Below are positions 7,401 to 14,599 of a stretch of 14,599 nucleotides of DNA, piece after piece. The stretch is from an uncultured Flavobacterium sp. (GTDB lineage: Bacteria; Bacteroidota; Bacteroidia; Flavobacteriales; Flavobacteriaceae), in contig NZ_CAMLRU010000057.1 of NCBI RefSeq assembly GCF_946482535.1, positions 1 to 14,599 of the forward strand, given 5' to 3'. The notes beneath the pieces are model-generated. The model worked only from the letters and a program-made list of their open reading frames with translations. It was not told where the DNA came from and did not search any database. Both the position numbers and the translations under genes were made by a program. Within the stretch, counting starts at the first letter, position 1. Every line of letters starts with the position of its first letter.

Positions 7401-9447
7401 GGCCGGTGGTATGCCTTCAGCGACTATCAATGCTCAAATTCCGGCGGGTGTTGTAAGAATGCCTGTTATTGATCCTTCAACCTCAAGTTTCGCAGCTTTA
7501 TACGGTAACATTGCCAGAGCTCAAGATGTGATTATTGCTAACACAGCTTCTTTAACAATGACTGCTAATTCAGATTTATATGTAAGCCGAGACTGGAAAA
7601 ACAGCGGAACATTTTTACCCGGAACAGGAACGGTAACTTTCAACAGCTCGACAGCAAATCAAATTCAAACCATTAACGCTGGAATCAATACCAACGAAAC
7701 ATTCTATAATTTAACCCTCAACAATTCAAACTCTGCCAAAGGAATCAGTTTGGTTAACGGTTTTGAGTTGACTGTAGAGAATAATTTATCATTACTAAGC
7801 GGTGATTTACGCTTAACAGGCGAAGCTCAGTTAGTACAAAACGGAACGACTGCCAATCCGTCAAGCGGAACCGGAAGACTATTAAAAGACCAACAAGGAA
7901 CCCAAAGCAGCTACCACTATAACTACTGGTCTTCTCCGGTTACGACTAATGGAATTAACTACAACGTTAGCAGTGTTTTAAGAGATGGTTCTGACTCAGC
8001 AACCAATCCTTTCAATCCAAGTGTGTTAAACTTTGGTGCCGATATAAATTTTGCGGATGGTGCTTTGACCTTTCCGGCAAAATTAAGTACCGGATGGATG
8101 TATAAATTTACCAGCCTAAGTTCATCTTATGCCGGATGGCAACACATTGGAGAAAACGGAACGGTGAATCCTGCGGAAGGTTTCACCATGAAAGGACCAA
8201 CAGGGACAGGATCGGCTTTTGCGGAGCAGAATTATGTTTTTGTCGGTAAACCAAATAATGGAACTATTGGAATAAACATTGGTTTAAATCAGTCTTATCT
8301 TGTTGGAAACCCTTATCCTTCTGCTCTGGATGCTGATGAATTCATCAAAGATAACATTAAAGACGGAGATGGTAGAGCAGCCAGTAACATCTTTAACGGT
8401 GCCTTGTATTTCTGGGATCATTTTGGCGGACAATCTCACATTCTGAATCAATATGTAGGAGGTTATGCAACTTATACTTTGATGGGTGGTGTTGTGGCTT
8501 TATCAAACGATCCTCTAACTGCTAACAACGGAAGCAGCGGTACAAAAACTCCTAAAAGACACATCGCTGTAGCACAAGGATTTTTCATCGGAACAGGCTC
8601 AAGCAGTGACTTGGGAACTAATAATCCTAATTTAAGCACACCGGTTACCGGAGGAACAATTACCTTCAAAAATAGCCAGCGCGCCTTTAAAACAGAGTCT
8701 GTTGCCAACTCCGTATTTTTCAGAAATCAAAGTGGCTCTCAAAATGTTGATACGGTAAACGATGACAGACAAAAAATCAGATTGATTTTCGAATCACCAA
8801 ACCAAACCTACAGACAAATTTTAGTAGGGGTTGATCAAAATGCCACCAACTCATTCGACATAGGTTATGACGCTCCAATGATTGAACAAAACCCGGATGA
8901 TTTATATTGGAATATCAACGACGGAAAATATACCATCCAAGCCGTTTCCAATTTCAATACTAATCAAATCATTCCAATCGGACTTAAAACGTCAATAGAA
9001 GGATTGAGCATTATAAAAATAGGCGGTTTAGAAAATATTGCCGAATCGACCGAGATTTACATCCATGACGGAGAAACCGGAATTGACTACAACATAAGAA
9101 ACAGTGATTTCACCATGGCATTACCTATCGGTGAATATAACAATAGATTTTCATTGCGTTTTTCAGGTCAATCCTTAGGAACTAACAATCCTATTGAAAC
9201 TAACCCGATTATTTATTTCACTAATAATGACAGCAGCTTGAATATATCAAATCAAAATTTAAATTTGAATTTAAAATCCGTAAGCCTTTTTAATTTGTTG
9301 GGACAATTAATTGCGACATACAATCTTGAAAACACTAATCAACAAAACATAAGAATTCCAATTTTGAACTTGGCAAATGGAACTTATATTGTAAAAGTTG
9401 CAACGGACACAACTAAAAATTTCAGCCAAAAAATTCTGAAAAATTAA
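4420..9447 (+). CDS. Giant T9SS-secreted multi-domain surface protein (adhesin-like)
   Basis: A 1675-aa secreted protein. Residues 1-40 form a signal peptide with a long n-region, a hydrophobic core (ILLLATLLLLV) and a likely cut near SSAQ. Domains, by eye: 41-205, a beta-sandwich found in many environmental secreted proteins; 206-283, IPT/TIG-like; 286-430, two Ig-like modules with Cys in SVC and the BIG_2-like pattern IATINNSGIVSG; 431-527 and 528-627, two more Ig-like modules; 628-885, an Ig-like module interrupted by a jelly-roll domain (about 648-823, ending WAIDNILI); 888-975, another Ig-like module; 976-1165, a repetitive beta region starting GLWTG and CKNW; YNYWSSP (1167-1173) and a beta-rich region; 1450-1585, a beta domain; and about 1600-1675, a type A T9SS sorting domain (LFNLLGQ, GTYIVKV, terminal KILKN). 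This predicts export by Sec, then T9SS, then attachment to the surface or release. No catalytic motif was recognised. Adhesion or matrix function is inferred. Confidence 0.87.
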   Translation: MKKNYLQSEINLLLELFLSKKYILLLATLLLLVSESSSAQTAGPNNSGSGTFIAGANLDWTTPGNITNTSDASYATAVFAMAGNTDNLLGKNYGFTIPNNAIINGIVLTVNRRTNAINGGRITRDNVVSLVKGGVVTGNNKAVATAYGTTFSVATYGSSTDTWGTTWTPADINDVNFGAVISVNANNSLTATVDYLRITIHYTTIGLSTTNACEGSNASVIITGNYIAGSTAVSFNGTSASFVQNSNTQVTATLPNGATSGTISLTTPQGTATSSATFMLNPLPALDVITGNTSVCAGASTTLSNTTLGGNWSSASPSIATINNSGIVSGIAGGNTIITYTYTDGNSCSNSATTSVTVNAAPLVTAPNSVCMGSSIQLSPNTGGNWISNNTNIATIDNSGLVTALDYGDVTFTFTDNTTTCSNTTNTVVVPQPMAITTQPAVSQTICENNLVALSVIASGDNLSYQWFKGATALINGGNISGVTTPNLNFNLITAADSAADYHCVISNGCDTDLSSDNAAITVNEQSVGGTASISLPNVTPVVRTTTICHFGSGSIYLSGHIGSVIRWESTTNGGLTWIPIANTTDTLNYNNITQTTFYRAVVQNGASCNLAYSYVALVDVIPNIRPTPVTATPQTICIGGSSVLYSESGFATSSYIAEGGTFSNANPDNWLVDGCGNCLNAGGSNTTEGPFRLSATNGGTYSGINYASMGKFAIANGNYNSIMQTPIFNTYGLTTAELSFNHAFNLQAGASVSVELSLDGGATYTVVLASFTGPSTRNPYNAFPNQTIDLSNYIGQPNLRVRFVYNGTVNSSWAIDNILIPESPANLTTQWIDSITGEVISTTATATVSPTVTTTYAVTSYLNGCTSYGPEGTTYITVTVNERPTANIGPSQTICLGNPATFSVALTGSAPWSITYSNGSTTTTVNNINTNPYVFNVNGITTNRTFTITALSDSKCIANSTDITGAAVVTVLNGTPGLWTGMISNDWFDCKNWAGGMPSATINAQIPAGVVRMPVIDPSTSSFAALYGNIARAQDVIIANTASLTMTANSDLYVSRDWKNSGTFLPGTGTVTFNSSTANQIQTINAGINTNETFYNLTLNNSNSAKGISLVNGFELTVENNLSLLSGDLRLTGEAQLVQNGTTANPSSGTGRLLKDQQGTQSSYHYNYWSSPVTTNGINYNVSSVLRDGSDSATNPFNPSVLNFGADINFADGALTFPAKLSTGWMYKFTSLSSSYAGWQHIGENGTVNPAEGFTMKGPTGTGSAFAEQNYVFVGKPNNGTIGINIGLNQSYLVGNPYPSALDADEFIKDNIKDGDGRAASNIFNGALYFWDHFGGQSHILNQYVGGYATYTLMGGVVALSNDPLTANNGSSGTKTPKRHIAVAQGFFIGTGSSSDLGTNNPNLSTPVTGGTITFKNSQRAFKTESVANSVFFRNQSGSQNVDTVNDDRQKIRLIFESPNQTYRQILVGVDQNATNSFDIGYDAPMIEQNPDDLYWNINDGKYTIQAVSNFNTNQIIPIGLKTSIEGLSIIKIGGLENIAESTEIYIHDGETGIDYNIRNSDFTMALPIGEYNNRFSLRFSGQSLGTNNPIETNPIIYFTNNDSSLNISNQNLNLNLKSVSLFNLLGQLIATYNLENTNQQNIRIPILNLANGTYIVKVATDTTKNFSQKILKN

Positions 9448-9479
9448 ACCTTATTTAAAATAAGAATATTACCAGAAAG

Positions 9480-9507
9480 GCGCTCAATTTAGAGCGCTTT
9501 TTCTTTT
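9480..9507 (+). terminator. Intrinsic terminator of surface-protein gene 1
   Basis: GCGCTC (9480-9485), loop AATTTA, then GAGCGC (9492-9497) form a perfect 6-bp GC-rich stem, followed by TTTTTCTTTT. It starts 33 bases after the stop at 9447. It separates the two large genes into independent transcription units, consistent with each having its own promoter block. Confidence 0.88.
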
Positions 9508-9646
9508 AAAATTATCTGTTCGTCAAACAAAAAAAGGGAATAAAAAGCATTCTTAAAATATCATTTTTACAAAAACACAAACCTCTGTTTTTAAAATACT
9601 TATACAGAAAAAACACTTACAAAACATACCGCAATTCTGTGATAAT
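9508..9646. other. AT-rich spacer between the two surface-protein genes
   Basis: No coding frame, RNA gene or clear structure is visible here. It is rich in A runs. Short stretches loosely resemble the region before the first gene's inverted repeat, but not well enough to align with confidence. Confidence 0.45.
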
Positions 9647-9680
9647 ACTCCAAAAAATGTCGTTAATCGATTTTTGGAGT
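9647..9680 (+). promoter_or_regulatory. Inverted repeat upstream of surface-protein gene 2 (candidate operator)
   Basis: Arms ACTCCAAAAA (9647-9656) and TTTTTGGAGT (9671-9680) are a perfect 10-bp inverted repeat with a 14-base centre. The centre is 99.5 bases before the ATG at 9763, the same as in the first gene. Relative to 4304-4337, the pairs C-G/T-A, T-A/C-G and G-C/A-T have changed on both sides together, and the mismatch in copy 1 is a C-G pair here. No T-run follows the right arm, and a better terminator already lies at 9480-9507, so a regulatory role is more likely than termination. Confidence 0.62.
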
Positions 9681-9765
9681 TATACAACTAAGAATTATAC
9701 AATCTATTGACCATCACTTTAAATTTGTATAAGCATCAGCTGAGTTTAAAATTCATAGCCCTATG
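9662..9765 (+). repeat. Shared promoter/leader block, copy 2
   Basis: Gap-free partner of 4319-4422 (87 of 104 bases identical by hand count), ending with the ATG at 9763-9765. The conserved parts are the same as in copy 1: the centre of the inverted repeat, TTATACAACTAA, the -7 region and the bases just before the start codon. Confidence 0.8.
9720..9727 (+). promoter_or_regulatory. Candidate -7 box of surface-protein gene 2
   Basis: TAAATTTG, identical to the -7 box of the first surface-protein gene and at the same distance (35 bases) from its ATG. No TTTG lies at the -33 position; a TTG at 9707-9709 is only 10 bases away and badly spaced. Confidence 0.6.
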
Positions 9766-12700
9766 GAAAATACTTACACTTTGAAGTCCGTCTCTTTTCT
9801 CAATATAAAAATTGTAACAACGTTACTATTGCTTCTTGCAATATCTTCTCTTAAAGCACAATCCCCTACTATTTTTACAACATCGGGTACATGGGTTTGT
9901 CCTCAAGGAGTAACCTCAATCCAAGTAGAAGCTTGGGGTGGCGGTGGCGGTGGCGGTGGCGCTGCGAATGGAACCGGATACAGAGGTGCCGGCGGCGGCG
10001 GCGGTGCTTATCAAAAAATAGTGTCTTTAGCCGTAACACCCGGACAAAGCTATACCGTAACCATTGGCAGTGGCGGAGTAGCAGGAACAATTAGTGCCAA
10101 CGGAGGCTCGGGCGGAAACACAACTTTTTCACAAGGCGCAACAACATTATTTACTGCAAATGGCGGGAGCGGTGGTCAAACACAAACTACAGCTACAGCA
10201 CCAACTGCCGGTATTGGAGGAATCGGCCTCTTTAATGGCGGAAATGGCTTTATTGGAACTACAACAACAGGCGGCGGTGGCGGTGGTAGCGCCGGATCAA
10301 CTTCAAACGGAACTACTGCAATCAATGCAACGGGTGGTGCTGCCGGAACCGGCGGAACCGGAACCGGTGGCGCTGGAGGAGCTTGTGGAGGCGGAGCCGG
10401 TGGCGAAGGTTGCCCGGGAGTCAATTATGGCGGCGGTGGCGGCGGTGGTAATAAAAATAAAGTTGGTGGTGCAGGTGCCGGAGGTTATATGAAAATTACT
10501 TTTACCTGTCCTTCTAACACCATAGCAGCGGCTGGTCCTGATCAATCATTATCTTGTGCAACATCAGCCACATTAGCCGGAAATACGCCGACTTTAGGAA
10601 CAGGAACATGGACAGTGGTGAGCGGAACAGCTACAATCACCTCTCCGAATTCACCCACTTCAACCGTTACGGGCTTAATCGTTGGGAGTTCTGCTACTTT
10701 ACGATGGACCATTGATAACGGGAGATGCGGAAGTACATTTGATGACGTTATAATCAGCACCCCAATTGGTATTGGTTGTTGGACTTATTGTACAGCCAAT
10801 GCTACCAATGTCTATGCAATTTCCTCTGTAAGTTTTAATACTATAAATAATGCTGTTGTCGGAACTACGGGTTATGAAAACTTCACTTCGCTTTCAACCA
10901 CATTAACCGCAGGATACACTTATACTATTTCGGTAAATGTAATTGGAGCCAATGGCAATCCTGCCTACACCAGTGTATGGTTTGATTGGAACAATAACGG
11001 TACATTTGATGTAGGAGAAGAATCTCAATTAGGCACTTACTCTACCGGAACATATGCTTTTACTACTTCCATAACTGTCCCACTTAATGCGGTTGTCGGC
11101 TCTACAAGAATGAGAGTAATAAACCGAATCCTAACCGGTTATCCACCGGCTTGTGGCACTATTACCTATGGCCAAATTGAGGATTACACGCTTAATATTG
11201 TAGCGCCTCCGGCTTGTACTACCCCAACAGCGCAACCCACAGCATTGGTTTTATCTCCAAGCGGAACGTCTTTAGCCGGAAGTTTTACAGCTGCATCACC
11301 GGCCCCAAATAATTACTTAGTAGTTATCAATACAACCGGAACAATTCCAACTCCAACCAATGGAGCTACTTATACAATAGGAAGCGCAATTACAGGCGGT
11401 ACCGTAGTTGATATCGACAGCAATACTAGTTTTGTCGCTAACGGGCTTACCGTTTCAACCGTCTACCACATTTTTGTTTTTTCGTATAATTCCATCTGCA
11501 CCGGCACACCATTATATCTGAGTACAAGTCCGCTAAGCGCCAGCACTACAACTTTGGCCACCAGTTATTGTATTCCGACAGGAAGTTTAGACTGTGCAAC
11601 CAATGGTGATTATATTGCCAATGTTACCTTTAACACTTTAAACAACAGCAGTATTTGCGCTCCCGGCGGTTATATTAATTATGCTGCTTCGGCAGGACAA
11701 ACAACAACTTTATTGAGAGGAAATACTTTTAATTTAAGCATTAGCACCGGACCGGGGAACAAAAAACATGGTGCTGCAGTTTGGATTGACTTTAACCAAA
11801 ACGGTTCATTTGCAGATGCCGGTGAATATTTTTTGATTGGAAATAACATCATCGCTAATTCAACCAATACCGTTGCTATTGCTATTCCGGCTGGCGCTAC
11901 TTTAGGCCAAACCCGTATGAGAATCAGATATGCCCAAAGAGTTACCATAACCTCCGCCATGAGTTGTACAATGACCGGTAGTTTCGGAGAAACGGAAGAT
12001 TACACTGTTACCATTGCCAACTCTGTAGTTTGCGTTGCACCAACCATACAGCCAACCGCCTTAATTTTAAGCCCAACCGGCACAACAATTTCAGGAAGTT
12101 TTACAGCTGCAGATCCGGCGCCCAACAATTATTTGGTAGTCATCAATACGACAGGAACTGTGCCAACTCCATCTAACGGAACAACTTATACGGTAGGCGG
12201 TGCAATTACCGGCGGAACTGTGGTTGACATAGATTCTAACACCACATTTACAGCGACTTCTTTAACCACGCTTACAACTTATTATTTCTTTGTTTTTGCT
12301 TATAATTCCATTTGTACCGGTGGGCCAACTTATAATTTAGTCAGTCCGTTAACCGGAAATGTGGCAACCATAACTTCAAACTACTGTACTCCATCAGTGA
12401 CGACAGGAAGAGAAGATGATGACTATCTTACTGAAGTTAGTTTCGTAGGAACCTTAAATGATGTTTCCAATTATTCAACCTATTCCTCAAGCCCTTCAGG
12501 CTATCAGGATTTTACAGGCTTGGCCAACTTATCTCGTCAGGCTCAAGGCGAAGGGGTGAATATCTCCGTACAGGCCTTGTATTCCTCATTCATGAAAGCT
12601 TGGGTTGACTGGAACAAAGACGGAACTTTTGACAACACTACTGAAATTGTATACAATTCCGGAACAATCTCAACGGGGTCAACTACGTTTGGATTTATCA

Positions 12701-14599
12701 TCCCTTCAGGTCAGGCTTTAGGAAATTATCGTCTCAGAATCCGAATCGATTTAAACGGCGGAATGGGCTCAACCACTTTTAACTCTTGCGGCAACCTTAA
12801 TAACGGAGGAGAAACAGAAGATTATTTATTTACCGTTGTGGCAAAATGTAATGCCATAATTACAGGAATAACAGAGGGAAGAACTTGTGGACCGGGTACA
12901 GTAGCTTTAGAAGCCACCAGCTCTGTAGTTGTACCGGCAGTCACAGAATTCAGATGGTACACAACACCTACCGGTTCAACATTAGCAGGAACTACCAGTA
13001 GCGGAAGTTGGACTACTCCATCCATCAATACAACCACTAATTATTATGTAACGGCCTATAACGGTTGCGAATCATTAACCAGAACCGAAATTTCGGCTAT
13101 TGTAAGCCCAATCCCTAACCTGACTTATTTCCCTCAAAACCCAATTTCTTGCGGAGAAAATGTTGGTGTTGAATTGTCTGCTACCGGAGATGTAGAAGAA
13201 GTCTATTTAATCAACGAGGAATTCAATTCAGGATTAGGCACTTTTACAAACACCAATATTACTTCGAGTGTTAGAGATGCCAATACACAATGGCAAAACA
13301 GAACCAGTACTTATATTCCAACTGCTATATCCGGAACCAATACTTGGTATCCGGCAATTTCTTCCGGTATTAACGGCGATGGATTTGCTATGGCTACTTC
13401 TGATTTTGCGGATGCATTTCCTTATGTTCAAAATCAAATCGCTTCCTCAGCGGTAAGTACGGTGAACTTTACCAGTCTCACCTTAAGCTTAAGAATGTTT
13501 TATTCCAGATATTTCATGGATGGTGCCTATCCTGCAGAAGAATATGTGACCATAGACGTTTCCACCAATAATGGAGTCAATTGGATTGAAATAAAGCGAT
13601 TCACTGAAGATGTCGGAATTGGAACTAAATTTCAAGATCTGACTTATGATTTATCCGCTTATGTAGGTGTAAGTCAGTTTAAGGTGAGAGTAAGATATTA
13701 CAACAACAACTGGTGTGACGGAATTGCCATAGATGATGTACAATTGTTCGGAAACCGTCCTAATGTCAATTTGAATTGGACCACTACAATACCAGCATTT
13801 ACCGATGTTGCTTGTACAATTCCTTACGACCCGTTAACCACGGCAGCGGTTATTTATGTACAGCCGACATTAGCTCAATTACAAGTGACTAGTTTTAATT
13901 TTACTGTGAATGCTGTTTTGGATAATGGTTGTGTAACTTCAAAAGTAATAACCGTAACCAACAATACTAAAATTTGGAACGGAACAGATTCCTATTGGGA
14001 TGATGACGAAAACTGGATGCCATTGGGTAAACCAACAGCCAGCAGCTGTATTGTAATTCCGGATACTTCCGTAGACCCTATAATTTCCGGCAGTAGTTAT
14101 GATGCCTTCGGAAAAAACATTACTGTTAAAACCGGTGCCAGCCTTATAATAGAGCCTGTAAATAACCTCACCATTACTGATGAAGTTACTGTAAAATCGG
14201 GTGCTGTATTTGACATTCAAAATAACGCCAGTTTGATACAAATCAATGATGCAGCTGTCAATTCCGGAAGTATTAAAATGACACGAACTACGCGTCCGAT
14301 GACTCGATGGGCTTACGTGTATTGGGGTTCTCCAATTGTTGAAGACGCTTACAGCCAAATTCCAACCGAGTTTGACTATAAATTTGTTTGGCAATCAGGT
14401 ACCTCAACAGGAACTTGGTTAGGTTTATCATCCGTTTCACCGGGAAGTGGTTTTATTGCCAGAGTTCGTGATATTGCTCCTTTCAGTACCGGAACAGGCA
14501 CCATCGATTTTGCTTTTAACGGAACACCGGGCAATGGTACCGTAAACGTGGCGGTTGACAGTTTTGATTCCAGTTCAATGGTAGCCGGAAATACGGTTT
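9763..14599 (+). CDS. Giant secreted surface protein with Gly-rich, GEVED and FnIII-like modules (partial, C-terminus missing)
   Basis: Reading from ATG 9763 stays open to the right edge: 1612 residues with no stop. Residues 1-33 are a signal peptide (core TTLLLLLAI, likely cut near KAQ). Domains, by eye: 34-250, a glycine-rich domain (entry SGTWVCPQGVTSIQVEAWG, close to the Gly_rich_2 type); 251-335, Ig-like; 337-480, 602-752 and 874-1027, three GEVED domains, each with an Asp/Asn loop such as FDWNNNGTFDVGEE (407-420) and an EDY end (QIEDY, GETEDY, GETEDY); 485-600 and 757-872, two FnIII-like modules; 1028-1110, Ig-like; about 1111-1400, an Ig-like module interrupted by a jelly-roll domain (about 1150-1330, ending IAIDDVQLFG); and from 1404 a region starting IWNG and ENW, with YVYWGSP at 1518-1524. 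The GEVED loops look calcium-binding. A T9SS sorting domain is expected past the edge but is not seen. Surface adhesion or filament function is inferred. Confidence 0.85.
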   Translation, partial: MENTYTLKSVSFLNIKIVTTLLLLLAISSLKAQSPTIFTTSGTWVCPQGVTSIQVEAWGGGGGGGGAANGTGYRGAGGGGGAYQKIVSLAVTPGQSYTVTIGSGGVAGTISANGGSGGNTTFSQGATTLFTANGGSGGQTQTTATAPTAGIGGIGLFNGGNGFIGTTTTGGGGGGSAGSTSNGTTAINATGGAAGTGGTGTGGAGGACGGGAGGEGCPGVNYGGGGGGGNKNKVGGAGAGGYMKITFTCPSNTIAAAGPDQSLSCATSATLAGNTPTLGTGTWTVVSGTATITSPNSPTSTVTGLIVGSSATLRWTIDNGRCGSTFDDVIISTPIGIGCWTYCTANATNVYAISSVSFNTINNAVVGTTGYENFTSLSTTLTAGYTYTISVNVIGANGNPAYTSVWFDWNNNGTFDVGEESQLGTYSTGTYAFTTSITVPLNAVVGSTRMRVINRILTGYPPACGTITYGQIEDYTLNIVAPPACTTPTAQPTALVLSPSGTSLAGSFTAASPAPNNYLVVINTTGTIPTPTNGATYTIGSAITGGTVVDIDSNTSFVANGLTVSTVYHIFVFSYNSICTGTPLYLSTSPLSASTTTLATSYCIPTGSLDCATNGDYIANVTFNTLNNSSICAPGGYINYAASAGQTTTLLRGNTFNLSISTGPGNKKHGAAVWIDFNQNGSFADAGEYFLIGNNIIANSTNTVAIAIPAGATLGQTRMRIRYAQRVTITSAMSCTMTGSFGETEDYTVTIANSVVCVAPTIQPTALILSPTGTTISGSFTAADPAPNNYLVVINTTGTVPTPSNGTTYTVGGAITGGTVVDIDSNTTFTATSLTTLTTYYFFVFAYNSICTGGPTYNLVSPLTGNVATITSNYCTPSVTTGREDDDYLTEVSFVGTLNDVSNYSTYSSSPSGYQDFTGLANLSRQAQGEGVNISVQALYSSFMKAWVDWNKDGTFDNTTEIVYNSGTISTGSTTFGFIIPSGQALGNYRLRIRIDLNGGMGSTTFNSCGNLNNGGETEDYLFTVVAKCNAIITGITEGRTCGPGTVALEATSSVVVPAVTEFRWYTTPTGSTLAGTTSSGSWTTPSINTTTNYYVTAYNGCESLTRTEISAIVSPIPNLTYFPQNPISCGENVGVELSATGDVEEVYLINEEFNSGLGTFTNTNITSSVRDANTQWQNRTSTYIPTAISGTNTWYPAISSGINGDGFAMATSDFADAFPYVQNQIASSAVSTVNFTSLTLSLRMFYSRYFMDGAYPAEEYVTIDVSTNNGVNWIEIKRFTEDVGIGTKFQDLTYDLSAYVGVSQFKVRVRYYNNNWCDGIAIDDVQLFGNRPNVNLNWTTTIPAFTDVACTIPYDPLTTAAVIYVQPTLAQLQVTSFNFTVNAVLDNGCVTSKVITVTNNTKIWNGTDSYWDDDENWMPLGKPTASSCIVIPDTSVDPIISGSSYDAFGKNITVKTGASLIIEPVNNLTITDEVTVKSGAVFDIQNNASLIQINDAAVNSGSIKMTRTTRPMTRWAYVYWGSPIVEDAYSQIPTEFDYKFVWQSGTSTGTWLGLSSVSPGSGFIARVRDIAPFSTGTGTIDFAFNGTPGNGTVNVAVDSFDSSSMVAGNTV
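9937..9960 (+). repeat. Perfect GGTGGC hexanucleotide repeat (4 copies) in the Gly-rich domain
   Basis: Four perfect tandem copies of GGTGGC encode eight consecutive glycines. A GGC run (9991-10005) follows nearby. Copy-number changes would add or remove Gly pairs without shifting the frame, so this could vary the protein's length but would not switch it off. The surrounding 9930-10480 is much more G+C-rich than the rest of the window because of Gly codons. Confidence 0.85.
11215..11571 (+). repeat. FnIII-like module repeat, copy 1 (inside surface-protein gene 2)
   Basis: Encodes residues 485-603, from Cys to Cys. It aligns with residues 757-875 without gaps; about 81 of 119 residues match by hand count. 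The best conserved stretch is PAPNNYLVVINTTGT, followed by AITGGTVVDIDSNT and YNSICTG. Confidence 0.85.
12031..12387 (+). repeat. FnIII-like module repeat, copy 2 (inside surface-protein gene 2)
   Basis: Encodes residues 757-875, exactly 272 residues (816 bases) after copy 1. Each copy is followed by a GEVED domain, so the duplicated unit is probably FnIII-GEVED. The GEVED halves have diverged much more than the FnIII halves. Confidence 0.85.

Noticed and set aside
9647..9680. Inverted repeat as a second terminator of surface-protein gene 1
   Set aside because: A stronger terminator with a T-run lies at 9480-9507, this repeat has no T-run after it, and its twin at 4304-4337 lies downstream of no gene on the same strand.
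9930..10480. High G+C in the glycine-rich region as a sign of horizontal transfer
   Set aside because: The rise is fully accounted for by Gly and Ala codons; the surrounding gene has the same AT-rich codon use as its neighbours.
9875..10545. Several overlapping frames on both strands in the glycine-rich region, giving Arg-, Pro- or Ala-rich proteins
   Set aside because: They are shadows of the Gly-codon-rich surface-protein frame, which is open from 9763 to the edge. Their composition is low-complexity and none has a recognisable domain.
13939..14394. A 151-codon minus-strand frame inside the second surface-protein gene
   Set aside because: It is antisense to an uninterrupted coding frame with the YVYWGSP region, and has no signal peptide or known domain.

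Overview
The window looks like chromosome of a flavobacterium (Bacteroidota, probably Flavobacterium or a close relative). The evidence is low G+C, close Flavobacterium-type forms of RadC and Mpl, promoter -7 boxes of the TAnnTTTG type, no clear Shine-Dalgarno sites, and a very large secreted protein ending in a type A sorting domain of the type IX secretion system (T9SS).

Left part (1-4054), housekeeping. A minus-strand pair holds radC (579-1268) and, one base downstream of it, a YjjG-type HAD nucleotidase that runs off the left edge (1-577). Divergent from radC is a DUF1287 protein, a probable exported NlpC/P60-like enzyme (1320-1928). It converges on a second minus-strand pair: a periplasmic TPR protein (3356-4051) followed 2 bases later by the peptidoglycan-recycling ligase Mpl (1998-3353). 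Between the two convergent stops lies a long AT-rich hairpin (1943-1991), the likely shared terminator.

Right part (4420 to the edge), cell surface. Two giant plus-strand genes for secreted, multi-domain, adhesin-like proteins stand in tandem. The first (4420-9447, 1675 aa) is complete, with a signal peptide, an N-terminal beta domain, a run of Ig-like modules, a jelly-roll domain, a YNYWSSP region and a T9SS sorting domain. It ends at a good intrinsic terminator (9480-9507). The second (9763 to beyond 14599, at least 1612 aa) has a signal peptide, a glycine-rich domain, three GEVED domains alternating with two near-identical FnIII-like modules, Ig-like modules, a jelly-roll domain and a YVYWGSP region. 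Its C-terminus lies outside the window.

The most interesting signal is regulatory. The two surface-protein genes differ in their N-terminal domains but share a 104-base start-proximal leader, gap-free and about 84% identical, with the same TAAATTTG -7 box. At exactly the same distance upstream (centre 99.5 bases before each ATG) each carries an inverted repeat whose arms differ between the copies by paired, compensatory changes. This suggests one regulator or RNA structure controlling both genes, perhaps a small regulon of surface proteins. No mobile element, CRISPR array, tRNA or rRNA was seen.
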